From BJGV01 sp965205785 (GTDB taxonomy: Bacteria; Pseudomonadota; Gammaproteobacteria; Burkholderiales; Nitrosomonadaceae), in NCBI GenBank assembly GCA_965205785.1, contig OZ242188.1, positions 930,001 through 994,000 of the forward strand: DNA of 64,000 nucleotides, given 5' to 3'. The translations under genes were made by a program, and so were the position numbers. This document shows positions 17,637 through 27,173 of the stretch, piece by piece. Every line of letters begins with the position of its first letter. Within the stretch, counting starts at the first letter, position 1. The notes under the pieces are model-generated. The model was not told where the DNA came from. It made no database searches and saw only the letters and a list, made by a program, of their open reading frames with translations.

Positions 17637-18911
17637 ATGAGAATCCTTATTAAAAATGGGCGGGTAATTGATCCTAAAAACGGCACAGATTCCGTAAATA
17701 ATGTATATATTGTTGCCGGAAAAATTGTTGCTATAGGCACTGAACCCGATTCTTTTCAGGCCAATCACGTTATAAATGCTAAGGGGTTGGTGGTATGTCC
17801 TGGTCTTGTAGATTTATCAGTACGGTTACGTGAGCCAGGGCTTGAATATAAGGCTACACTTGAGTCTGAAATGAGGGCAGCTGTTGCTGGGGGGGTCACT
17901 AGTCTTGCATGTCCTCCTGATACCGATCCACCACTAGATGAGCCAGGTCTAGTTGAAATGTTAAAGCATCGTGCCAAGAATCTGAATCAAGCACATGTTT
18001 ACCCAATTGGTGCTCTGACACAAGGATTAAAAGGTGAGCGATTGACAGAAATGGCTGAGTTACAAGATGCTGGCTGCGTTGCATTTAGTCAATCTGATAA
18101 GCTGTTATTCGATACACGAGTGATGATGCAGGCCATGCAGTATGCTTCTACTTTTGGATTTAGAGTTTGGTTACGTCCGGAGGATGCCAACATTGCAGAT
18201 AGTGGAGTAGCTCATGACGGTGAAGTGGCAACCCGTTTAGGCTTACCAGCAATCCCAGTATGTGCTGAAACAATAGCCCTGTCGAAAATTGTTTTAATAG
18301 CAAGAGAAACCGGCGCTAAGGTTCATCTATGCCGAGTTTCCAGTGCAGAAGGAGTGGCTATGGTGCGAGCTGCAAGACAGCAAGGTTTGCCTATTACTTG
18401 TGATGTAGCAGCAAATCACATACATCTTTCAGAAATGGATATTAGCTTTTTTGATTCTAACTGTCATCTTGTCCCACCACTGAGAGGTATTAGCGATAGG
18501 GATGCATTACGCGCTGGTTTAGTTGATGGCACTATAGATGCAGTATGTTCTGATCATGCGCCAGTTGATGAAGATGCAAAACTGTTGCCATTTGGTGAAT
18601 CTGAGGCTGGTGCTACCGGCTTAGAGTTATTGTTATCACTTATATTGAAATGGGCAGAAGAAATGAATATTCCTCTTGCTGTGGCTGTGGCTAAAATTAC
18701 TTCTGAGCCAGCCAAAATACTTGGAGTGAAAGCCGGTGATTTATCTGTAGGGGCAGCTGCTGATCTGTGTATCTTCGATCTAGACCAACATTGGAGAGTT
18801 GAGGCACCTATACTTAAAAGCCAAGGTAAGAATACGCCATTTCTTGATATGGAGCTGCAGGGAAAGGTAAAGTACACTCTGGCAGATGGTATCATCGTAT
18901 ACGAGGATTAA
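17637..18911 (+). CDS. pyrC': Dihydroorotase-like protein PyrC', probably noncatalytic
   Basis: Amidohydrolase-fold protein of 424 residues, related to type I dihydroorotase. The first metal-binding HxH motif is lost: the sequence reads PGLVDLSVRLREPG with S61 and R63 at the histidine positions. The bridging aspartate region is also changed (VAFSQSD), and only the late SDHAP aspartate is kept. This matches the PyrC' proteins of Pseudomonas, which have no dihydroorotase activity and are needed to assemble the PyrB-PyrC' holoenzyme. A catalytic dihydroorotase must then be encoded elsewhere in the genome. The direct link to pyrB supports this reading. Confidence 0.92.
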   Translation: MRILIKNGRVIDPKNGTDSVNNVYIVAGKIVAIGTEPDSFQANHVINAKGLVVCPGLVDLSVRLREPGLEYKATLESEMRAAVAGGVTSLACPPDTDPPLDEPGLVEMLKHRAKNLNQAHVYPIGALTQGLKGERLTEMAELQDAGCVAFSQSDKLLFDTRVMMQAMQYASTFGFRVWLRPEDANIADSGVAHDGEVATRLGLPAIPVCAETIALSKIVLIARETGAKVHLCRVSSAEGVAMVRAARQQGLPITCDVAANHIHLSEMDISFFDSNCHLVPPLRGISDRDALRAGLVDGTIDAVCSDHAPVDEDAKLLPFGESEAGATGLELLLSLILKWAEEMNIPLAVAVAKITSEPAKILGVKAGDLSVGAAADLCIFDLDQHWRVEAPILKSQGKNTPFLDMELQGKVKYTLADGIIVYED

Positions 18912-18959
18912 GTTTAAATTTGAGAAAACTATTTATGTATAGTAAATATCTAGGCCAAT

Positions 18960-21056
18960 ATGACTAACCCGTTGCTTGATTTTTCTGGACTACCACGGTT
19001 TTCAAATATTCAAACTAGGCACATTGCTCCAGCAGTAAAACAGCTGCTGGACCGTGGCTGTTCAACTGTCGAAAAGGTACTTAGTGAATCTGCTGAGCCA
19101 ACATGGCAAAATTTTGTACAGCCAATGACAGACGTACATGAACAATTATCGCGTGCTTGGGGGCAGGTGTCGCATTTAAATGCAGTAATGAATAGTCCAG
19201 AATTGCGTGAGGCATATAATACTAATTTGCCTATAGTTACAAAATACTACGCTGGGCTGGCACAAAATCAGGCACTGTATGAGAGATTTAAAAAATTTCA
19301 TAGTAGTGGCGAGTTTAAGAATCTTAGTTGCGCACAGAAAATGATAATTGAAAATGAGTTACGAGATTTTAAACTAGGTGGTACAGAGCTAGAGTCTGAG
19401 CAAAAGAAACGCTTTCTTAATATTCAAGAAGAATTATCTGCACTTTCTTCAAGATTCAGCGACAACCTGTTGGATGCGACTAACAATTTTATGTTGCATA
19501 TAGAAAATACTGAAGAAGTATCTGGTATTCCTGATGATGTGCTTCAAACAGCAAAAGAAACAGCTAAAAAGGACAGTATTTCAGGTTGGAAATTTACATT
19601 ACATGCACCCTCTTATCAGCCAATCATGCAATATGCTAATAGTCGAGAGTTACGCAGAAAAATGTACCATGCTTATTCTACACGTGCTAGCGAAATAGGA
19701 GTATCGAATCTATGTTCTGATGGTGAGAATAATTGGGACAATACCCCGCTTATAAGAAAGATACTTAAATTACGGAAAGAAGAAGCGCTGCTGCTTGGGT
19801 TTAATTGTTATGCTGAAGTTTCACTAGCATCAAAAATGGCCTCCACACCTAAGCAAGTAATGGATTTTCTAATTGATCTAGCCGTTAAAGCTAGGCCCTA
19901 TGCTAAGCTTGATCTAGAGGAGTTAGAGCAGTTTGCTTCTGATCAACTTGGGTTAAGTAACCTAGAATCATGGGACATAGCATATGTTAGTGAGAAGCTG
20001 CGGGTTGATCGCTACGCCTTCTCTGATGAAGAAGTAAAACAATATTTTCCTGAAACAAAAGTACTAGAGGGAATGTTTAGGCTGGTTGAAGACCTATATG
20101 GCATTACTATTAATTTATCGGAAGAGAAGTCTGATATTCAGATTTGGCATCCTGATGTAAAATTTTTCAGCATTAAAGATACTAATGGAAAACTGATAGG
20201 ACAGTTTTATATTGATTTGTACGCACGCTCTGGCAAGCAAGGTGGCGCATGGATGGATGATGCTGTTAGTCGTAGGAGAATTGAAAATAAGGAAAATAAT
20301 ATTCAAACTCCAGTGGCATATCTTAATTGTAATTTTGCAAAACCAGTAAATATGAATGGCCAAATGCGGCCTGCACTTCTCACTCATGATGAAGTCATAA
20401 TATTATTCCATGAATTTGGCCATGGATTACATCATTTACTCACTCAGGTTGAAGAGTTAGGTGTTTCAGGAATCAATGGAGTAGAGTGGGATGCGGTGGA
20501 GCTACCTAGTCAGTATATGGAAAATTTCTGCTGGGAATGGGATGTGCTGTCTGGCATGACACAGCAAGTTGATAGTGGTGTGCCACTTCCTCGGAAAATG
20601 TTCGATAAAATGATTGCTGCAAAGAATTTTCAGAGCGGCCTACAGACTTTGCGCCAAATAGAATTTTCATTGTTTGATATGCGCCTACATTTTGATTTTA
20701 ATCCAGAAGAAGAAAAGACAGTATTGAGGTTATTGGATAGTATTCGTGAACAAGTGGCGGTTATTATTCCACCCGAATTCAATCGTTTCCCAAATAGTTT
20801 TTCACATATTTTTGCAGGAGGGTATGCAGCTGGTTACTATAGCTACAAATGGGCAGAAGTGTTATCTGCTGATGCTTATAGCATGTTTGAAGAAAGTCCA
20901 GAAGGGGTAGTAAATTCGAAGACCAGCTCTCGGTTTCGTGATGAAATTCTTGCAGTGGGTGGGAGCCGTAAGGCATTAGAGTCATTTATAGCGTTACGTG
21001 GGCGGGAGCCACAAATAGACGCGTTGTTACAACATTGTGGTATGGCAAATAAATAA
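18960..21056 (+). CDS. prlC: Oligopeptidase A (M3 family zinc metallopeptidase)
   Basis: Cytoplasmic zinc peptidase that degrades short peptides, including cleaved signal peptides. The zinc motif HEFGH is at residues 484-488 (HEFGHGLHH), with a third ligand glutamate expected in NGVEWDAVELPSQ downstream. The 698-residue length and the start NPLLDFSGLPRFSNI are typical for PrlC. It follows pyrC' by 48 bases but has no functional link to it; a separate promoter is possible. Confidence 0.95.
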   Translation: MTNPLLDFSGLPRFSNIQTRHIAPAVKQLLDRGCSTVEKVLSESAEPTWQNFVQPMTDVHEQLSRAWGQVSHLNAVMNSPELREAYNTNLPIVTKYYAGLAQNQALYERFKKFHSSGEFKNLSCAQKMIIENELRDFKLGGTELESEQKKRFLNIQEELSALSSRFSDNLLDATNNFMLHIENTEEVSGIPDDVLQTAKETAKKDSISGWKFTLHAPSYQPIMQYANSRELRRKMYHAYSTRASEIGVSNLCSDGENNWDNTPLIRKILKLRKEEALLLGFNCYAEVSLASKMASTPKQVMDFLIDLAVKARPYAKLDLEELEQFASDQLGLSNLESWDIAYVSEKLRVDRYAFSDEEVKQYFPETKVLEGMFRLVEDLYGITINLSEEKSDIQIWHPDVKFFSIKDTNGKLIGQFYIDLYARSGKQGGAWMDDAVSRRRIENKENNIQTPVAYLNCNFAKPVNMNGQMRPALLTHDEVIILFHEFGHGLHHLLTQVEELGVSGINGVEWDAVELPSQYMENFCWEWDVLSGMTQQVDSGVPLPRKMFDKMIAAKNFQSGLQTLRQIEFSLFDMRLHFDFNPEEEKTVLRLLDSIREQVAVIIPPEFNRFPNSFSHIFAGGYAAGYYSYKWAEVLSADAYSMFEESPEGVVNSKTSSRFRDEILAVGGSRKALESFIALRGREPQIDALLQHCGMANK

Positions 21057-21106
21057 ACGAGCCGTGATAGTATATTTTTATAGGTTAAGTATAAAGGAAA
21101 GATTTG

Positions 21107-21573
21107 ATGAGAATTAAATATATCTTATTTCTTTTGTTATTTTTTCTGGTAGAGACTATTAGTGCAGCAGAGATGTGCCGTTGGGTTGATGATAATGGTA
21201 AGGTACATTACACAGATGCTCCACCACCACTCACAGCAAAAAGTGTACAGAAAAAAGAACTAGGAAATCAGCAGGCCGGAAAGTTACAAATGTCTTATGC
21301 CCTGCAGCAGGCTATAAAAAAATTTCCAGTTATTTTATATAGCAGTGAATGTGGCGAGCCATGTAGCCATGCAACAGAATTGTTGATGAATCGTGGAATT
21401 CCTTTCTCTAATAAAAAGCCTGAGAAAAATCCAAAAGATGCTGAAGCATTAAAAAAATCACCAATGGAGAGCTGGCCGTGCCAGTTCTGGTTATTGGGAA
21501 AGATATTCTAAAAGGATTTGAGAAAGATAGTTGGAACAATGCACTGGATTTGGCTGGTTATCCTAAAAAGTAA
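21107..21573 (+). pseudogene. DUF4124 / glutaredoxin-like secreted protein, frameshifted
   Basis: The reading frame from the ATG at 21107 (AAAGGAAAG site upstream) encodes a signal peptide, a DUF4124 segment (CRWVDDNGKVHYTDAPPP) and the start of a thioredoxin-fold domain (VILYSSECGEPCSHATELL), then stops at 21511 with an unrelated tail. In another frame the expected end continues from TNGELAVPVLVIG through LKGFEKDSW to AGYPKK and stops at 21573. Adding one A to the seven-A run at 21451-21457 restores one protein of about 155 residues. The intact gene would be a periplasmic redox-type protein of unknown role. It is a pseudogene or a base-calling error in a homopolymer. Confidence 0.85.
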
Positions 21574-21729
21574 CTCTGTAGCAGACTAATCTTTACTAGA
21601 GATAATTTCCGCTACAGAGGCATTAAGACTATAAATAATTTACACAAGTTGATTTGAATTTCAAATCTATCCTAATAAAGTTTAAAGGATTAATTTAAAG
21701 TAGATACATTTGCAGAAAAATTCCAGATA

Positions 21730-22377
21730 TTATTGACGAGGTTCTTCAGTAACTTCTTCTTCAGCCTCTTCTGTATTTTCCTCTGTAACTTTGTTCGGCT
21801 TGCGGCGCAGCCAGAAAAAAATAGCAACGCCTCCTCCAGCACCCAACAATAGCGCAATTTCTAGCATACCAATACCGGAGTGTCCGCCATGGCCTCCACC
21901 CTCACCTACATGTAATGGAAGAGTAACCGCTGTATTAGTGTTGCCGTTTTTTTCAGTTTCTAGTAGTAGGTTATACTGACCTAATTCTTTCAAATTTACT
22001 AAAACCGTAATACTCCCGGACGGATATGGTTGTGCAGGTGTGGACATAACAGTCTTATTCTGACCGTCTTCTGTAAATACCAGGCGAATACCAATTGGTA
22101 TTTTACGAGACTTAGAACCCTGAAGGTCTACTGTTACAATATGTTCACCGATGTTTGGCACATGTTTACAATGTGCCATTGTTGGCGGAAGCGCCCCCTT
22201 TGGTTTTTCAAAGACACTGTAGTTTAGAGGTATAGGACCAGACTTTATATTACAGTCATCACCCCCTCCATGGCCCATATGGCCAATCATTAGTTGCGCG
22301 TAGGCTGGCAGTGCCATAATTGATATCAGCACAACAACCCATCTTAGGCGCAAAATCCATCCAAATGCTTTATTCAT
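21730..22377 (-). CDS. Periplasmic, membrane-anchored protein of unknown function
   Basis: I do not recognise this family. The ATG at 22377 has a good ribosome site (GGAGA, 4-base spacing) and is preferred over a TTG 30 bases upstream. The 215-residue protein has a signal peptide (1-28, ending AYAQ), a His/Gly-rich start (IGHMGHGGGDDC), a beta-rich domain of about 100 residues with C42 and C70, a second His/Gly segment (GEGGGHGGHSG, about 158-168), one transmembrane helix at 171-190 and an acidic cytoplasmic tail. The His/Gly stretches and cysteines could bind metal such as copper, but that is speculative. The neighbours give no functional hint. Confidence 0.75.
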   Translation of the reverse strand: MNKAFGWILRLRWVVVLISIMALPAYAQLMIGHMGHGGGDDCNIKSGPIPLNYSVFEKPKGALPPTMAHCKHVPNIGEHIVTVDLQGSKSRKIPIGIRLVFTEDGQNKTVMSTPAQPYPSGSITVLVNLKELGQYNLLLETEKNGNTNTAVTLPLHVGEGGGHGGHSGIGMLEIALLLGAGGGVAIFFWLRRKPNKVTEENTEEAEEEVTEEPRQ

Positions 22378-22670
22378 AGTGTCTCCATAATTTGATATTT
22401 TGACCAATCAGTTACCCTGCGGTATTTCTGAGAAGCTTAATCGGACGATTGTATATCAATTAAATCAAGAATGGGAGCGGCTTATAGGAATGAAACATAG
22501 CAAAATATGGATAGCAAACAAGAAACGCAAATATTTTAGTGGGCATACAATGTAAATACATTGAAAAGACTCATAAATTTTTCAAGGAACAGAATTTTAA
22601 TTTACATGGATATATCATAAGTTTTGTTTAATAGGCCGATTAAGATTAATCGCTCTTACTTTAAGAACTT

Positions 22671-23369
22671 GTGTGTCAGTATATAATAGGCGTTTTAATA
22701 AATTATAAGTTGAGCCTGACACAGCTCACAACTACGATATTGAACGATATAAAACCGGAATCTGATGCTTCAACACACGATATTTGTGTGCAGTATGGGG
22801 AAAAAATATTAGCTTCGCAATTATCTCATGTTGAAAGCAAGGGATATGACTTTGCTCCTCCATTTCGGGAGATGACGATTCATCTCTATTTAATAGGAGT
22901 TATGTGGCGCCATAGCGAAAACTTGGATTCAGTAACAAATCCACGTGAGCATGCTCTGGAATCATTACATAAAATGTTGGTAAAAACCGGGATGAGCAAT
23001 AAGAATGCAGAGCGACGAATTGCGCTTCTAAAAAATATATCTCAGGAAGAAGAAAATGGCGAAACATTTGCCGTAACAGCTGGTTATGAGGCCAAGCAAG
23101 ATGATAAAAGTCTAGATATGATTTTTGAAGAGCATCGTGATGAAACACGTGTTTCCGGAGCTCTTTGGCGGTTTTATAACCGGGGCAAAAAATTTATGTT
23201 CCTTGGTGGGGGTGCTGCAGCGTTTCTGGGAATATGGTTTGTTACGGTATATATGCCATCAAGTAGCAGCATTACAGTATTAGCGACAGGATTATTTGCT
23301 GCTGCATTGGTAGTAATACCAACGTTTATCATCGGAGCCTTGATATATCGGATAAAGTTCAAAAAATAG
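22671..23369 (+). CDS. Hypothetical protein with two C-terminal membrane helices
   Basis: No family recognised. The frame runs from GTG at 22671 (232 residues); no clear ribosome site supports this start, and TTG codons at 22710 and 22740 are alternatives, so the N-terminus is uncertain. The first 175 residues are soluble and charged, followed by two hydrophobic segments (about 177-197 and 203-227) and a basic tail RIKFKK. This suggests a cytoplasmic domain anchored in the inner membrane by a helical hairpin. It stands alone between the His/Gly-rich protein gene and folD. Confidence 0.7.
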   Translation: MCQYIIGVLINYKLSLTQLTTTILNDIKPESDASTHDICVQYGEKILASQLSHVESKGYDFAPPFREMTIHLYLIGVMWRHSENLDSVTNPREHALESLHKMLVKTGMSNKNAERRIALLKNISQEEENGETFAVTAGYEAKQDDKSLDMIFEEHRDETRVSGALWRFYNRGKKFMFLGGGAAAFLGIWFVTVYMPSSSSITVLATGLFAAALVVIPTFIIGALIYRIKFKK

Positions 23370-23591
23370 TTTCGTGAAACTTAGCTGCAATGGTGATTTT
23401 TGATAGTAATCTTAATATTGAATTGTTTGCGATTGTCCTCTGATAAATATTAAAATTTGACAGATAATTGTTCAATATTTAGTTCCAGGGTTATATATCT
23501 GACAGGGTTTATGCAAGGTATGGATACTTTAATTAGAAAAGTATAAAGGAATAGTAACAATACTTAAAATTCTGACAATTTAGAGAAAAAT

Positions 23592-24455
23592 ATGAGTGCT
23601 GTGATTATAGATGGAAAGGCTATTGCCAAAGCACTACGAGTTGAATGGAAGGCTTGTGCTGAGCAGTTAAAAGTAAAAGGCATACAGCCAGGGTTAGCAG
23701 TGATTATTGTCGGTAATAATCAGGCTTCCAGTATTTATGTACGCAACAAAATGAGGGCTTGTAGTGAGACTGGCATATATTCTGAAGTACACGAATTCTC
23801 TGAAAATACTGATCAGAGTGAGGTGTTACATCGTATTCAGGAACTGAATAAAAATCCAAAAATACATGGAATATTAGTGCAGTTACCATTGCCGCGTCAC
23901 TTTGAAGACAGAAAAATAATTGCGTCTATTGGAGTGGAGAAAGACGTGGATGGCTTCCATTTCAACAATATTGGTGCGCTTGTCGCTGGTTATGCCGTGT
24001 ATCCACCTTGTACTCCTTATGGTGTGATGAAAATGTTGGAAAAAATTAGAATTCAGATTGAGGGGCGGCATGCGGTAGTAGTAGGGCGCAGTAATATTGT
24101 TGGAAAACCGATGGCGCTGATGTTGTTGGAGAAAGGTGCGACTGTTACTATTTGCACATCAAAAACAAGTAATCTGGCAAAGCACACAAGACACGCAGAT
24201 ATTTTAGTAGTGGCTACTGGCAAGCCACGATTGATTACAGCCGAGATGGTTAAGACTGGTGCAACGGTTATAGATGTGGGTATAAATCGTATGCCCGACG
24301 GAAAGTTAGCAGGTGACGTAGATTTTGATACAGTTAAGGATAAAGCTGGGTATATAACACCTGTACCAGGCGGAGTAGGACCAATGACAATTGCTATGTT
24401 GCTTTGTAATACCATTGAGGCGGCAAAGCGTATTCAGTCCGAAGTTGTATCATAA
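23592..24455 (+). CDS. folD: Bifunctional methylenetetrahydrofolate dehydrogenase / cyclohydrolase
   Basis: Interconverts 5,10-methylene-THF and 10-formyl-THF, supplying one-carbon units for purine synthesis. The 287-residue protein has YVRNKMRACSETGI with the catalytic lysine, the motif ILVQLPLP, DVDGFH, the NADP-binding VVGRSNIVGKP, and the C-terminal TPVPGGVGPMTIAML. The start ATG follows AGAGAAAAAT. It lies upstream of aceE with a 42-base gap. Confidence 0.97.
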   Translation: MSAVIIDGKAIAKALRVEWKACAEQLKVKGIQPGLAVIIVGNNQASSIYVRNKMRACSETGIYSEVHEFSENTDQSEVLHRIQELNKNPKIHGILVQLPLPRHFEDRKIIASIGVEKDVDGFHFNNIGALVAGYAVYPPCTPYGVMKMLEKIRIQIEGRHAVVVGRSNIVGKPMALMLLEKGATVTICTSKTSNLAKHTRHADILVVATGKPRLITAEMVKTGATVIDVGINRMPDGKLAGDVDFDTVKDKAGYITPVPGGVGPMTIAMLLCNTIEAAKRIQSEVVS

Positions 24456-24497
24456 ACTAACACGGGTAATAACAAGTAATAACTATAAGGCAGAAAC

Positions 24498-27170
24498 ATG
24501 GAACGTACGCCCGATATTGATCCACAGGAAACTCAAGAGTGGCTTGATGCGCTGGATTCTGTATTGGCTCTTGAGGGAACAGATAGAGCGCATTATTTGC
24601 TGGGAAAGCTAGTAGAAAAAGCTCGCAGGTCTGGAGCCTATCTTCCTTATAGTGCCACTACAGCGTATATAAATTCTATTCCTCCTGGTAAGGAAGAAAA
24701 ATCTCCTGGGGATCATGCGCTTGAACACCGTATCCGTTCTTATGTTCGCTGGAATGCCATGGCAATGGTGTTACGTGCAAATAAAAAAACAAATGTGGGT
24801 GGCCATATCTCATCCTTTGCATCTGCTGCAACACTTTACGATGTAGGTTATAACCATTTTTGGCATGCTACCAGCAAGAATCATGGGGGTGATTTGGTGC
24901 TTGTACAGGGACATTCTTCTCCCGGGATTTATGCACGTGCTTTTATGTTGGGAGAGTTAACTGAAGAGCAGTTGGATAATTTTCGCCAGGAGGTAGGGGG
25001 TAAAGGGCTGTCTTCCTATCCACATCCGTGGTTAATGCCTGATTTTTGGAGATTTCCAACAGTGTCAATGGGGTTAGGGCCGCTGATGGCTATCTATCAG
25101 GCTCGCTTCATGAAATATCTTGGTAGTCGTGGTCTAGCAAAGACGGAGGGCCGTAAAGTCTGGGCTGTTATGGGAGATGGCGAAATGGATGAGCCTGAGT
25201 CATTAGGTGCAATTTCGTTAGCATCACGTGAGAGTCTGGATAACTTGATATTTATTATCAATTGTAATCTTCAACGTCTTGATGGACCCGTACGTGGTAA
25301 CAGCAAAATTATTCAAGAACTGGAAGGTAATTTTCGCGGGGCTGGTTGGAATGTTATCAAAGTAATTTGGGGTTCTTATTGGGATCCGTTGTTAGCAAAA
25401 GACACAAAAGGTTTACTACAGAAACGAATGATGGAATGTGTTGACGGTGAATACCAAACTTTCAAAGCCAGAGACGGTTCCTATGTGCGTAAGCATTTTT
25501 TTGGAAAATATCCAGAATTACTGGAAATGGTAGCCAATATGTCTGATGATGATATCTGGAGACTAAACCGTGGTGGGCATGATCCTCACAAGGTATATGC
25601 TGCATACGCTTCTGCAGTAAAGCACACCGGACAACCAACAGTGATACTTGCCAAAACGGTTAAGGGTTATGGTATGGGTGAAGCAGGTGAGGCTCAAAAT
25701 ATTACCCACCAGCAAAAAAAAATGGGTACAACTTCTCTAAAATCATTCCGTGACCGTTTTCGCTTACCTGTTCCAGACAGCAAAATAGATGATCTGCCAT
25801 ATCTCATGTTTGAAGAAGGTTCGCCAGAGTTGAAATATATGCGTGAGAAGCGTGAAGCATTGGGAGGACTGCTTCATCGACATCAGCGGCATAATACAGA
25901 AGCGCTACAAATACCACCTTTATCAGCATTTGATACATTACTTAAGGCTAGTGGCGAAGGGCGAGAGTCTTCTACTACTATGGTATTTGTGCGCATACTT
26001 AATATATTGGTAAAAGATAAAACTATTCGAAAGAGAATAGTACCGATTGTCGCAGATGAGTCGCGTACGTTTGGGATGGAAGGGATGTTTCGGCAATTGG
26101 GTATTTGGTCATCAAGAGGCCAACTCTATACGCCGGAAGATGCCGATAAATTGATGTATTACAAAGAAGATAAGGATGGCCAGATCCTGCAAGAGGGCAT
26201 TAATGAGGCTGGAGCCATGTCGTCGTGGATAGCGGCAGCAACTGCTTATAGTGCTCATGGCGTACAGATGATACCTTTTTTTATTTTTTATTCAATGTTT
26301 GGATTTCAACGTATTGGTGATCTTGCCTGGGCAGCAGGTGATATGCGTTGTCGTGGTTTTTTAATGGGGGGAACAGCTGGGCGTACTACTCTGAATGGAG
26401 AAGGTTTGCAGCATGAGGATGGGCACAGTCATCTGGTTGCTTCGACTATTCCTAACTGTATATCTTATGATCCCACGTTTGCTTATGAACTTGTGGTTAT
26501 TATCCAAGACGGCTTGCGCCGAATGTATCAAGAACAGGAAGATGTGTATTACTACATAACCGTAATGAACGAAAATTATTTACATCCAGAAATGCCTAAA
26601 GGTGTAGAGCAGGGAATATTGAAGGGCATGTATTTATTTCGTGAAGGTAGTGAAAAAGCAAAGAAAAATTCTAATCTAAGAATACAACTACTTGGTTCAG
26701 GAACTATTCTACGTGAAGTTATTGCTGCAGCAGATATCCTAATGGAAGAATATGGAATTATTTCTGACATATGGAGTGTTACTAGTTTTAATGAATTACG
26801 CCGAGAAGCGCTGGAGGCATCGCGCTGGAATATGTTTCATCCTGTAGAGCAACCAAAACAATCTTATGTTAGGTCTTGCCTAGAGAAGCGTGAGGGACCG
26901 ATAGTGGCAGCAACCGATTATATGAAAATCTTTGCAGACCAGATACGTGAGTTTGTACCAGGGAAATATAAAGTGTTGGGAACTGATGGCTTTGGTCGTT
27001 CCGATACACGTGAGAAATTACGACAGTTTTTCGAGGTAGACCGCTATTATATTACCGTAGCTTCACTTAAAGTCTTGGCAGAAGATGGCAGAATCTCATC
27101 GGAGAAAGTAGTAGAGGCGATAAATAAATACGGTATTGATCCAGATAAACCAAACCCGATAAAGGTATAA
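24498..27170 (+). CDS. aceE: Pyruvate dehydrogenase E1 component (homodimeric)
   Basis: Thiamine diphosphate-dependent decarboxylation of pyruvate and transfer of the acetyl group to the lipoyl domain of E2. The 890-residue single-chain form is the proteobacterial type. The ThDP motif GDGEMDEPES starts at residue 226, and the segment NCNLQRLDGPVRGN is family-specific. An AAGG site precedes the ATG at 24498. aceF follows after 3 bases. Supplies acetyl-CoA in the cytoplasm. Confidence 0.97.
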   Translation: MERTPDIDPQETQEWLDALDSVLALEGTDRAHYLLGKLVEKARRSGAYLPYSATTAYINSIPPGKEEKSPGDHALEHRIRSYVRWNAMAMVLRANKKTNVGGHISSFASAATLYDVGYNHFWHATSKNHGGDLVLVQGHSSPGIYARAFMLGELTEEQLDNFRQEVGGKGLSSYPHPWLMPDFWRFPTVSMGLGPLMAIYQARFMKYLGSRGLAKTEGRKVWAVMGDGEMDEPESLGAISLASRESLDNLIFIINCNLQRLDGPVRGNSKIIQELEGNFRGAGWNVIKVIWGSYWDPLLAKDTKGLLQKRMMECVDGEYQTFKARDGSYVRKHFFGKYPELLEMVANMSDDDIWRLNRGGHDPHKVYAAYASAVKHTGQPTVILAKTVKGYGMGEAGEAQNITHQQKKMGTTSLKSFRDRFRLPVPDSKIDDLPYLMFEEGSPELKYMREKREALGGLLHRHQRHNTEALQIPPLSAFDTLLKASGEGRESSTTMVFVRILNILVKDKTIRKRIVPIVADESRTFGMEGMFRQLGIWSSRGQLYTPEDADKLMYYKEDKDGQILQEGINEAGAMSSWIAAATAYSAHGVQMIPFFIFYSMFGFQRIGDLAWAAGDMRCRGFLMGGTAGRTTLNGEGLQHEDGHSHLVASTIPNCISYDPTFAYELVVIIQDGLRRMYQEQEDVYYYITVMNENYLHPEMPKGVEQGILKGMYLFREGSEKAKKNSNLRIQLLGSGTILREVIAAADILMEEYGIISDIWSVTSFNELRREALEASRWNMFHPVEQPKQSYVRSCLEKREGPIVAATDYMKIFADQIREFVPGKYKVLGTDGFGRSDTREKLRQFFEVDRYYITVASLKVLAEDGRISSEKVVEAINKYGIDPDKPNPIKV

Positions 27171-27173
27171 AGT

